Shown in pieces: positions 1 to 6,533 of a stretch of DNA of 10,367 nucleotides; position 1 is the first letter of the stretch, and each line of letters starts with the position of its first letter. A model generated the notes under the pieces. That model was given only the letters and a program-made list of their open reading frames with translations. It did not search any database and had not been told where the DNA came from. Position numbers and translations under genes: made by a program. This DNA comes from Amoebophrya sp. AT5.2 (taxonomy: Eukaryota; Sar; Dinophyceae; Syndiniales; Amoebophryaceae): positions 1 to 10,367 of the forward strand of contig RXOD01006436.1 of NCBI GenBank assembly GCA_005223375.1, given 5' to 3'.

Positions 1-80
1 GTCATCTCCGTCTCCGTCTCCGTGTTTGGGGTCATCTCCGTCTCCGTGTTTGTCGTGGTCATCTCCATCTCCGTCTCGGA
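1..80. repeat. Tandem repeat of GTCATCTCC-type units
   Basis: Three imperfect units each begin with GTCATCTCC, at 1, 31 and 58. They are built from a TCTCCG hexamer, and units one and two include a GTGTTTG segment. On the minus strand the unit keeps one frame and encodes Gly-Asp-Gly-Asp-Asp blocks separated by His/Lys (DKH, PKH). It is therefore probably a coding repeat inside the left-edge gene, and unit number may vary between strains. Confidence 0.8.
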
Positions 81-312
81 GTTCCCGAAGGCGCCGTTTG
101 CCTCGCCGCCTCTGCAGAAACCTGGCGTTCATCGGAAGCTCGGAATTGGGATCGTCCTCGCCACTGCGCCGCGCCGCGCCGCGCTCCAGCAAGGTTCGCG
201 GCTTCCCCTTGAGGCCGCGCGAGGACGCCCCGAGATTCAAACTCGCGGCCGCGGCAATCCCGACCGATCCAGCCCCGAGGAGGAGCGACAGGTGTTCACA
301 AGCTGACCTCAT
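1..312 (-). CDS. N-terminal part of a signal-anchor protein with Gly-Asp repeat, runs off the left edge
   Basis: The minus-strand frame from the ATG at 312 stays open to the window edge, giving 104 codons with no stop. The start MRSACEHLSLLLGAG leads into a small-residue hydrophobic stretch (about residues 6-25, ending in AAAAS) that looks like a signal peptide or signal anchor. A strongly basic region follows, with RRRGKRR at about residues 70-76, which could be a protease processing site. The visible part ends in an acidic Gly-Asp/His/Lys repeat (about residues 81-104) encoded by the tandem repeat at 1-80. The frame is also open upstream to a TGA near 468, without another ATG. An upstream exon at 578-703 is therefore possible: an AACAG acceptor before codon CCT near 447 has the same phase as a GTGTAA donor after residue 40 of that ORF. 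The family is unknown. The likely location is the secretory pathway or a membrane, by inference. Confidence 0.55.
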   Translation of the reverse strand, partial: MRSACEHLSLLLGAGSVGIAAAASLNLGASSRGLKGKPRTLLERGAARRSGEDDPNSELPMNARFLQRRRGKRRLRELRDGDGDDHDKHGDGDDPKHGDGDGDD

Positions 313-577
313 TTTTACGAAGTTTTTATACGTGTACGAAAAGCTCGTGGTCGTGAGCACGATCGACCTAGAGTCAACTACCGGAGACCTAACCACCTTC
401 CTGGGGGCAAAAGGGTGGTCCTGCGGGTCGTTTGGTAAAAAGAAAGCAGGCTGTTGCAGCAACCGATATCAGTCCCTTTCGATCAACAGCCACGGTCTCT
501 TGATGACGACACTATAAGCACTAGCACGACGGAAAGGGAAAACAATACCAACGGGACATCTTCTTCAATACGAAAAA

Positions 578-703
578 TTACACGTTTTCAACGTCGAAAA
601 AGATCACGATTACGATGGGTTCAACGACAACGTCGGCCTCGGAAGATGGTGCTTCCTGCTTCTTAGATTGCGCGTTCGGGCTCACGGACCGTCGACGGTC
701 CAT
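578..703 (-). CDS. Short ORF or first exon, 41 residues
   Basis: An ATG at 703 opens 41 codons to a TAA at 578-580. It begins 53 nt after the stop codon of the RWD/RapZ-like gene. The peptide starts MDRRRSVSPNAQSKK, passes through an acidic stretch and ends in a Val/Ile-rich segment (EPIVIVIFFDVEN). Codon choice in the first half is C/G-rich at third positions, as in the neighbours. It may be a stand-alone micro-protein. It may instead be the first exon of the left-edge gene: a GTGTAA donor after residue 40 is phase 0, as is the AACAG acceptor near 447, giving an intron of about 135 nt. No family is recognised. Confidence 0.35.
   Translation of the reverse strand: MDRRRSVSPNAQSKKQEAPSSEADVVVEPIVIVIFFDVENV
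686..701. repeat. Perfect 16-bp palindrome GGACCGTCGACGGTCC
   Basis: The 16 bases equal their own reverse complement and are centred on a SalI-type GTCGAC. The site lies just inside the start of the 578-703 ORF, covering codons 2-6, and 56-71 nt past the stop of the 757-2232 gene. It could be a dimeric protein-binding site or a consequence of the Asp-Arg-Arg-Arg-Ser codons. The sequence does not decide. Confidence 0.6.
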
Positions 704-756
704 TTTTTAATACTTAACGATAGTACATCAAAAATCCGTGCTTATCGAAGAGAGAT

Positions 757-2232
757 CTAAACGATTGTCAAGTGCGTGATTTTCGCGTTTTTGTAGTAGA
801 GTTTTTTCAGTAGTTCGGCCGCTGCGACGCTCCTGTGTCTTCCCTTTCGACAGTTCACCGCGATGGCCTTCAGATTTTCTGCCTCGATTTTCCCCACTAC
901 CATCTTCATCCACTGCGGAAACAGACTGCACCGGCTCACCCGCGCCTGAATCTCCACGTCCAGCCCGTTCATTTTCCGGAGGTTTATGCCCGCGCCCCTG
1001 CCGGAGAGTACCGTGGCGTTGAAGTTCTTCTCCGCCTCCACCGGGGCGGCCTTCAGAATCGCCCGGCCCCAAGTGTAGATGGCGATTTCCCGGTCCGGGC
1101 GGTACGCCTGCGCGTCTCGCTGCAGGTACGCCGTGCAGATCGTGGTTTGGACTGATGAATTGGTGCCGTCGTCGTCGCCGTCAAGATCTTGTTCCACCTC
1201 GTCATCGGGCGCGAACCCGTCCTCGGCCGCCGCAGCCCGCACCCACTGCAGCAACGCTCTCACCAGATTGCTCTTCATCTTCATCTCCGCGTCCATAGGA
1301 ACTGCCGCAAGCTGGCACGCTAGCCACTCCCGCACGTCGTCCTCCTCTAGCCCGTCGCAACTGATTACCCCACAGCGCTCGATCGTGACGCCCTTGGCCA
1401 GGTTCGCGAACACCGAACTATCTACTTCATCGCCCCCGCCGTACTTTTGGAAGCCTTCGGACAAAAGTGCCTTCTCAAAAATGCCGTCGCCGCCCTGCTC
1501 CTCGGGAGTCAGCCAGTGGCGCAGCACAGCGGAGAGCTCCTCCGTCGGCGGTGTTCTACTACTTGGGGCAGCGACAGAAGACTCCTGGTCTCTAGTATTG
1601 CGTCGTCCAGCATCATGCTGGAGTTCGACTTGTCCCGCTTCGGTAGGTGAGGAAGTCCCCGTCGTCTTCTTCTTCAGTAGCGCAACGTATTGCTCGACGA
1701 ACTCCTGCAGCAGCTCCACCTCCCCCGCACCCGGCAGCGAATCCAGAAGCCGCTGGGCCGCCCTGCTCGTTGTAACCAATAGACCGTCTTTCTCGTCAAA
1801 TCCCGCCCGATCCGATTTCCGAAAATCCGTTTTCCGAAACCGCAGCAGCAGATCTCGCGCTTCTTCCCCCGGACCAGACACCGCAAGCACCAGAGGGCTC
1901 TCCTTGCCTTCCGGGTACCCTGCCGGCAGCGCGAGGCGCAGACTGAGACCTTCTACTTCGCCTACATCAATATTCTCTTGTAAAAGCAGCGGAGCCACGC
2001 ACAGTGTGAACTCAATCTGCGGAAGCTCGTCATCTTCATCTACTTCCCACGCTTCTCTACTACTACTTGCTTCCGTTCGCTCCGGGAAGATGAAGGTGTA
2101 CTCCCCGGAGTCACCATCCCGCACGGCGCCGTGCACGTCCCGGAGAATGGCGGTGCCGTAGATGGCGTCCAGAGCCTGCAGCTCCAGCAACTGCCGCTCG
2201 CGGTTGCTTTCGGAAAAGGCGGAGGAGGTCAT
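757..2232 (-). CDS. RWD domain fused to RapZ C-terminal-like domain protein
   Basis: This is an uninterrupted 491-codon frame from ATG 2232 to TAG 757. Residues about 10-190 look like an RWD domain: a first helix RQLLELQALDAIYG (13-26) and the family's YPxxxxxP turn in LPAGYPEGKESP (102-113), followed by strands and a closing amphipathic helix (about 169-188). Residues 190-240 and 340-360 are low-complexity linkers (Ser/Thr, then acidic). Residues about 380-491 resemble the C-terminal domain of bacterial RapZ, with an IYTWG strand, MNGLD at 421-425, and an AVNCRKGRHRSV motif (458-469) where RapZ has GCTGGKHRSV. In RapZ this domain binds glucosamine-6-phosphate and the small RNA GlmZ. The P-loop N-terminal half of RapZ is absent here. 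RWD domains mediate protein-protein contacts, for example in GCN2. A role in sugar-phosphate sensing is inference. An AG lies 4 nt before the ATG, a possible splice acceptor. No membrane or targeting signal is visible. Confidence 0.85.
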   Translation of the reverse strand: MTSSAFSESNRERQLLELQALDAIYGTAILRDVHGAVRDGDSGEYTFIFPERTEASSSREAWEVDEDDELPQIEFTLCVAPLLLQENIDVGEVEGLSLRLALPAGYPEGKESPLVLAVSGPGEEARDLLLRFRKTDFRKSDRAGFDEKDGLLVTTSRAAQRLLDSLPGAGEVELLQEFVEQYVALLKKKTTGTSSPTEAGQVELQHDAGRRNTRDQESSVAAPSSRTPPTEELSAVLRHWLTPEEQGGDGIFEKALLSEGFQKYGGGDEVDSSVFANLAKGVTIERCGVISCDGLEEDDVREWLACQLAAVPMDAEMKMKSNLVRALLQWVRAAAAEDGFAPDDEVEQDLDGDDDGTNSSVQTTICTAYLQRDAQAYRPDREIAIYTWGRAILKAAPVEAEKNFNATVLSGRGAGINLRKMNGLDVEIQARVSRCSLFPQWMKMVVGKIEAENLKAIAVNCRKGRHRSVAAAELLKKLYYKNAKITHLTIV

Positions 2233-2586
2233 TTACTGCTGATGCCATGCGCAATAAATTTCAGTCGCGCGACTTAATATGGTCGTAAGTTGTGCGAGCA
2301 GAGTGCGGCTGCTTCATTCGATGGCACGTGCCGATTGCGCGCCGATCGTTGATTCCCGGCACCAAAAGTTAATGTTAATCCTTAGCTAGATAAGTAAAGC
2401 ACTAATCCCGCAATGACATTTAAGTCCAAGAAACAGCTGAACATCATGCAAGCGACATTTGTTTCTTCGTTTATCGTTTGAATTTCGATTTCCCGGAAGC
2501 TCGATCGCGCGGCACAGACAAGATTCTCGGAAGAGCATTTTTTTGCAGTGCGAGATCGAGCCCATCGATGCGGCGCTATGATAGGG
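2233..2586. other. Spacer without a supported gene
   Basis: These 354 bases are AT-richer than the flanking genes and have stops in all frames on the minus strand. They should hold the 3' untranslated region of the membrane-protein gene and the 5' region of the RWD gene. A GTTAATGTTAAT motif lies near 2367. I see no ORF, hairpin or RNA gene worth calling. Confidence 0.6.
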
Positions 2587-3453
2587 TCAGAGCAGCAGCG
2601 GTTCCGTCAATCCAGGTCGACCCCCCGCGCTCCCGACATCATGGTCCCGCCTTCTCTCTTCAAGCTCCTGCAACGCCTCCCCGTAGCACCCCGGGGGCTC
2701 TGCCAGGTACGTCGCCAAAAACAGAAAAATCCCGCCAATCTGCAGCAGCTGTCCAATTCCCAGGTCCGAAACCAGCTCCGCACCAAGCTTTCGCTTATCG
2801 TTCTCCACGGCCGCAGAGGTGTCTCCGTTAGCGTTACGTCCTCGCGGGAGACTTATTACGTTCTTGTTGCCAGCACCGTCCTCTCCACCTCCTGCCCCCA
2901 CCGTTGCAACTTGCGCCAGCACGAGCGATATCCTCCAACCGAACGCCAGCCCCATCCCGGCAACCACGCATGCCCGCAGCCAACACAGCACTCGCAACCT
3001 GGAAAAATAATCCGGCTGGGGGGCCGTGAAGATATCCGCCCCCCGAGCGGCCGCGACATAGTTCACGAACGCCACGGCGAGGCAGTGCAAGAGCGACTGC
3101 GAAAAGAACAGCGCTGCGAAGAGGAGGTGGACCGCTGACGATGGTTGAAGGTGTTCGCGGATCTGCTCCTCCGCCTCTCCCCGCACCAAATCCTGGGTCT
3201 CGACGTTCACCGCCTTCGCCACGTCTCCGAGGAAGTTTTGCTGCAAGTGGATCACTCCCTGCCCGGCCAGACAAACCCCGCACCCGAGGAACAGCCGCCA
3301 GATTAGCGTGTCGCCGAGAAACCGGAGAAACGTCTTCTCCAGCTCTGAGAGAGTTGCTTCGTGCGTCGCGATCGTGGCGAGGTCCCTCCAGTTCTGGCGG
3401 AGAGCGGGGACCTGCAGTTGGGGGGGTGCGCGCGCCGCGGAACCAGACCCCAC
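2587..3453 (-). CDS. Terminal exon of a multi-pass membrane protein
   Basis: The frame is open from 3510 to the TGA at 2587. The first possible start here is a GTG (3453), which is unlikely in a eukaryote. No ATG occurs on the minus strand between 3454 and 3722, so the start must come from an upstream exon. Counting from 3453, hydrophobic segments lie at about 49-71, 106-131, 153-184 and 231-251, giving about four membrane spans. An acidic loop (77-105) separates the first two, and a Gly-rich then charged loop (186-225) precedes the last. The C-terminus is EALQELEERRRD followed by a tail ending LTEPLLL, possibly a sorting signal. A CTGCAG just before GTCCCCGCT (near 3408) is one candidate acceptor, so the residues before about 14 may not be translated. 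I do not recognise the family. It ends 355 nt before the RWD gene's start. Confidence 0.7.
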   Translation of the reverse strand: MGSGSAARAPPQLQVPALRQNWRDLATIATHEATLSELEKTFLRFLGDTLIWRLFLGCGVCLAGQGVIHLQQNFLGDVAKAVNVETQDLVRGEAEEQIREHLQPSSAVHLLFAALFFSQSLLHCLAVAFVNYVAAARGADIFTAPQPDYFSRLRVLCWLRACVVAGMGLAFGWRISLVLAQVATVGAGGGEDGAGNKNVISLPRGRNANGDTSAAVENDKRKLGAELVSDLGIGQLLQIGGIFLFLATYLAEPPGCYGEALQELEERRRDHDVGSAGGRPGLTEPLLL

Positions 3454-3713
3454 CTCGGTAAGACCAGCAGGCGACCTTGGTCCCCTACTTCGTGCGGCTG
3501 GAATAAACTTTTAGCGGGGCCGGCGAGGAGCTACCAGCACGCAGATAGTAGAAGAAAGATAGAGATACTCACACGTACAAACTCCAGGCCCGCAATCTAC
3601 GCTGACTTCCACCGCCAAAGATCTAACTCACGTCGCTGTCGCTATCCGTATCCCTAAGACTAAGAACTCTAGGCACAGCTCCCTCGAGTTAGAGATAGAG
3701 TCCTTTTAGCTAG

Positions 3714-4025
3714 GTAGAGGATCATGAGTTTCCTGCTCAACAGGTACTTTCTGCGCTGGCGCTCCTCCGCCTTGAGATTGTGAAGCGCCTCACCAATTGG
3801 TCTCGCTTCCTACAGTACGAGCGCTGCCACGCCAAAAAAAGACACGACTCCGAATGCGAGATCGGCGTGGAACCGCTCCGGCGGCGTTTCGTTGCACGCG
3901 AGCGAGACAGGGAGAATCAAGCCAGGGTGCAGCACCTCAGCAATTTCCTCGTTCACGACAATACAACACGCATTTGCGAGCAGAACTAGGAGCAACACGG
4001 GACGGTGATCGGACAGCGACAACAT
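3714..4025 (-). CDS. Probable upstream exons of the membrane protein
   Basis: An ATG at 4025 starts MLSLSDHRPVLLLVLLANAC, a short hydrophobic N-terminus like a signal peptide or first membrane span. It is followed by NEEIAEVLHPG and a second hydrophobic stretch (FGVVSFFGVAALVL), and then a TAG at 3810-3812. The same frame resumes at once with coding character: from 3788 it reads ALHNLKAEERQRRKYLLSRK, a charged helix whose codons end mostly in G or C, until about 3714. Coding quality is then lost. This block supplies the only nearby ATG for the 2587-3453 exon, so I infer one gene of at least six membrane spans. The junctions between 3714 and about 3450 are unresolved. Candidate donors there are GTGAGT at 3632-3627 and 3571-3566, suggesting small internal exons. 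Confidence 0.5.
3789..3818 (-). other. Candidate 30-nt in-frame intron removing a TAG
   Basis: Read on the minus strand, the segment begins GTACTGTAGG and ends GGTGAG. It is a GT-AG interval of 30 nt in phase 0, and it contains the in-frame TAG that interrupts the membrane-protein frame. Removing it joins GVAAL directly to ALHNLKAEE. No clear branch site is seen and 30 nt is very short. A longer intron, stop-codon readthrough, or a real C-terminus here remain alternatives. Confidence 0.3.
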
Positions 4026-4031
4026 GCTTGC
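3993..4031. repeat. 39-bp direct repeat, copy A
   Basis: These 39 bases, starting CAACACGGGACGG, are identical to 4257-4295, with starts 264 bp apart. Similarity ends sharply on the left and fades on the right. On the minus strand this copy holds the ATG and first twelve codons (MLSLSDHRPVLL) of the proposed membrane-protein N-terminus. Confidence 0.9.
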
Positions 4032-4043
4032 GCTTCGATTCTG

Positions 4044-4253
4044 CTGTGGTAAGACAGTCCGTTGCGACGAACTTTGGACATGCACGCACCTCAACGATGA
4101 AAATCACTGCCGCCCATTGAAAAACACGGAAAGGTAGTGGCACAACATCCCATAGTTGTACAGGGTGAAGCAGTGACCAGGCACCACTGCTCGGACTTGT
4201 TCCCCATGCGTAGGTACAATAATAGACTGAGAGAACACTCAGGTCCTTTGTAC
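4044..4253 (-). other. Candidate intron between the two 39-bp repeats
   Basis: On the minus strand the donor GTACAAAGG directly follows copy B's Leu codon. The stretch ends at an acceptor preceded by CTGTCTTACCACAG. Both sites are phase 0 and the interval is 210 nt, a multiple of three. Splicing would give MLSLSDHRPVLL, then QNRSAS, then MLSLSDHRPVLL again, skipping a TGA at 4239-4241. The alternative is that copy B lies in the 5' leader and encodes a 16-residue upstream ORF ending at that TGA. Confidence 0.35.
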
Positions 4254-4256
4254 CAA

Positions 4257-4295
4257 CAACACGGGACGGTGATCGGACAGCGACAACATGCTTGC
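4257..4295. repeat. 39-bp direct repeat, copy B
   Basis: This is the second identical copy of the repeat at 3993-4031. On the minus strand its ATG (4289) opens MLSLSDHRPVLLVQRT and a TGA. It shares twelve residues with the N-terminus encoded by copy A. Confidence 0.9.
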
Positions 4296-4493
4296 TTTCC
4301 GTACTACTCGGCAGGTAAAGCCAGACCTGCACTTGCATAAGAAATTCTCTTTAAATAATACGATCCAATTATCGGCAGTGCTGGAACAGTAGTTTAGCAC
4401 AGCAGCCGCGTTTATGTTCTTCGTAGATACTACAGGACGCGGATTAGATGCAAGTGAATCCATCAACGCAGGCAATCGAAGCCCAAGCCACTG
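4296..4493. other. Spacer after the 590-residue gene
   Basis: This stretch separates the TAG of the 4494-6266 gene from repeat copy B. Its minus-strand frame, in phase with the upstream gene, happens to remain open to the TGA at 4239. Third positions are mixed and the composition is AT-richer, so I read it as untranslated. A 9-bp direct repeat AAGCCACTG (4485-4493 and 4501-4509) flanks the TAG. Confidence 0.45.
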
Positions 4494-6266
4494 CTACACG
4501 AAGCCACTGTATCGGCTTGAAGCCCCTTCACACGATCGAAAGGCTGATCGCATTATCCGACGCAATCTCTCTCCTTGTTGTTGCAGCCTCAGCAACTGCG
4601 ACGCCAGTGCTGCAAGCCGCAGCAGCCTGCTGGGCTGTGTTAGGAGTGCTCCGATCTGTTGTTCAGCTTCAGGGCGGGCCGCGAGCAGGCTGTTTATTGG
4701 TGGGGTCGTAGTTATGTGAATGTGCTCCTTCAGCTGCGTGAGGATCTCGTCGAGCCGGTCCCCGAAATTCTTTATCTCTTCCAAAGTGACCAGATCTTCT
4801 AGCTCTGTCCGCGTCGTCGAAACGAGGATCATACTACCCAGCGCCTCCCTCAAGGTGTGCAAGTTCCGCCAGGTCTCGCACAAGGCGGCAACAAGAACGG
4901 GTAGCTCGACTAGCAAAACGTCCCGAGCGGCTTTTGCTACACGCGCTTCCGCTTTTTGCACGTCGCGGAGCAGGTCCGACACGACCGTCTGATGAGAGGG
5001 TCGCGGAGCAGATCCGACACTGTCGCGAGTCAGATAAGACCCCGGTGGAAAAAGAACGTCAGCGTTGCTTGCCTTCCCCGGAAACACGTATCGGAAGTCA
5101 CGGATCGGGTCGAGTCTCTCACCGTCCCCGTCCACCAGGTACGGCATTGCGATGGGCTGTATGGATTTTACAGGAGAGCCGGGCTGTATGAACCCGACTA
5201 TGAACCCTCCCGACGTCTTCAAGAAACTCACAGCATTTCCCTGTACTTCGTGAACAGCACCGAGCCCGTAACAATCTCCGGCCCTGAACAGTTGAACGAA
5301 CTTCGACACATTTTGTATCGAAATCCCCATCTTCTGTGTCAGAAGCAGGGGAGGGCTGGTGACGCCTGCCTGTGCCTCCACCTCTGGCGCGGACCACGCG
5401 GCGGAGCCAGTACCCGGCGCGACCACGCGTGGGAGCCCTTCCAGTGCCTGGCGCAGCTGCTCTTGCGAGTCGATCCTCTTGCGCAAGGCCTCCACCCCCA
5501 CCGCGATTCCGCGCAGCTGCCGCAGTCGCGCGGTTGCCGTGTCTTCGCAGCCGAGAGCAATTTGCTCCCCCAGCAAGGCGCGCAGCGCGGAAAACTGCGC
5601 CGCAAACACCTGACGGTCTCGTCGTCCGAGACCTGCGACAGTTTCCTCTCCTGTCACGCGGCCGAGGGAATCATCCTGCACATGGAGCGACGGGTCGCCC
5701 ACGAAATCGAACCACTGCCGCTTTTCCAGGAGGTGCAGCCGCCGGTCCAGCGCCCCCAGCAGCACCCACAGCTCTTCTCGCAGCGTCTTTGCTGCCACTT
5801 CTGCTAGCGCTTCTTCGTGCGGCTCCGGCCCTTTTTCCCCGCCATCACATTCAGCCTCCTCCTCCAGCCCCTCCTCCGGCGGCACAATGATCTGGAACTC
5901 GTCGAGGGAGTACTCCCGCCCGTCCTCCCGATGCACGAGTTTTGGTACACGTCCCCAACGCACGGTAGGCCCGTCCCGGGAGTAGTTCCGCCACCTCGTC
6001 AGCTGCTCTCCCTCTGGCAGCTCCCTGGTGAAGTGCCGCACCGCGTTCGTGAGTAATTCGCCATCTGTGCGGCTGACGTCCTTGACCAGGGGAAAACCCT
6101 TCGCGGCCCGACACCGTTCCGCCACCTCGTGCGGCTGAAGTTGCCGCTCCTCCTGATGCCGCTGAGGAGCAGCGGCGGAGGCGAAACGAGTCGCGCTGTG
6201 CAGGATCCGTGCCGCGAGACAAGAGAGGTAGACCACGAACCGTGCTGCCAAAGGTCGTCGCGCCAT
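4494..6266 (-). CDS. Orphan 590-residue protein with a hydrophobic, Arg-rich N-terminus
   Basis: An intact frame runs from ATG 6266 to TAG 4494. Residues 1-34 (MARRPLAARFVVYLSCLAAR and onward) lack acidic residues and have a hydrophobic core. This fits a secretory signal peptide or a mitochondrial presequence. Residues about 130-152 are Glu-rich. Residues about 151-280 are helical with heptad-like Leu and Arg. Residues about 310-415 are strand- and Gly-rich, with GISIQNVSKFVQLFRAGDCY, GGFIVGFIQPGSP and AMPYLVDGDGERLD, and look like the folded core. Residues about 425-575 return to long amphipathic helices (DLLRDVQKAEARVAKAARDV; RPEAEQQIGALLTQPSRLLR), likely coiled coil. The layout is helix, beta core, helix. 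I recognise no domain. A 21-bp repeat in shifted frames lies at residues about 415-436. Confidence 0.75.
   Translation of the reverse strand: MARRPLAARFVVYLSCLAARILHSATRFASAAAPQRHQEERQLQPHEVAERCRAAKGFPLVKDVSRTDGELLTNAVRHFTRELPEGEQLTRWRNYSRDGPTVRWGRVPKLVHREDGREYSLDEFQIIVPPEEGLEEEAECDGGEKGPEPHEEALAEVAAKTLREELWVLLGALDRRLHLLEKRQWFDFVGDPSLHVQDDSLGRVTGEETVAGLGRRDRQVFAAQFSALRALLGEQIALGCEDTATARLRQLRGIAVGVEALRKRIDSQEQLRQALEGLPRVVAPGTGSAAWSAPEVEAQAGVTSPPLLLTQKMGISIQNVSKFVQLFRAGDCYGLGAVHEVQGNAVSFLKTSGGFIVGFIQPGSPVKSIQPIAMPYLVDGDGERLDPIRDFRYVFPGKASNADVLFPPGSYLTRDSVGSAPRPSHQTVVSDLLRDVQKAEARVAKAARDVLLVELPVLVAALCETWRNLHTLREALGSMILVSTTRTELEDLVTLEEIKNFGDRLDEILTQLKEHIHITTTPPINSLLAARPEAEQQIGALLTQPSRLLRLAALASQLLRLQQQGERLRRIMRSAFRSCEGASSRYSGFV
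4962..5020. repeat. 21-bp near-identical direct repeat in shifted coding frames
   Basis: Bases 4962-4982 and 5000-5020 match at 20 of 21 positions (GTCGCGGAGCAGRTCCGACAC), with starts 38 bp apart. Since 38 is not a multiple of three, the copies are read in different frames of the 590-residue gene: one gives VGSAPR and the other SDLLRD. The frame stays open through both. Confidence 0.75.
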
Positions 6267-6533
6267 TTTCCTTCCTTGGCTATGGCGCGTGCGCTCTCGT
6301 CTCTAAGTAGAAACCATAACTTCTGTGTCTGTACTTCTACATGTTGACTGCCGAGGGCAAGTGGCGTGGCTGAGATTCGCTACAACTCGCGCGCCGATCC
6401 GTACTATCACGCCAAAGCTTACGCAAGTTTTTAAGTAGTGTAGAGCGCCTCGATTGAGGTTGAAGAGATTTCAAAAGTATATAGCGCCGACGTAGAGGCT
6501 AAGGCTTACCTTTCCTCCGGTGCCGTTCGCTAG
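6267..6533. other. Upstream spacer of the 590-residue gene
   Basis: This is AT-richer sequence between the ATG at 6266 and the small ORF ending at 6534. I see no coding frame or clear signal in it beyond AG dinucleotides shortly before the ATG that could serve as splice acceptors. Confidence 0.45.

Noticed and set aside
757..759. TAG of the RWD/RapZ-like gene as a reassigned sense codon
   Set aside because: The protein ends where RapZ C-terminal domains end, and the following codons look non-coding, so this TAG is a normal stop.
1079..2161. 360-codon plus-strand ORF
   Set aside because: It is antisense to the RWD/RapZ-like gene. Its product is Ser-rich low complexity (long SSS runs), typical of the reverse strand of a GC-rich gene, and the minus strand has recognisable domains.
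3937..4338. 133-codon minus-strand ORF crossing both 39-bp repeats
   Set aside because: It reads the repeats as KHVVAVRSPSRV in another frame. The frame giving MLSLSDHRPVLL has clear G/C third positions and leads into a longer coding-like stretch, so I prefer that one. The spacing of 264 (a multiple of three) explains why this shadow stays open.
4239..4496. Fusion of the 590-residue gene with the membrane-protein gene through the TAG at 4494
   Set aside because: The frame happens to be open from 4493 to 4242 and in phase, but codon third positions are mixed and composition shifts, so it looks like spacer. It is not fully excluded without cDNA.
4956..5807. 283-codon plus-strand ORF, and a 172-codon one at 5372-5890
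   Set aside because: Both lie opposite the 590-codon frame. Their products are Arg/Pro/His-rich without domain-like texture, as expected for shadow frames.
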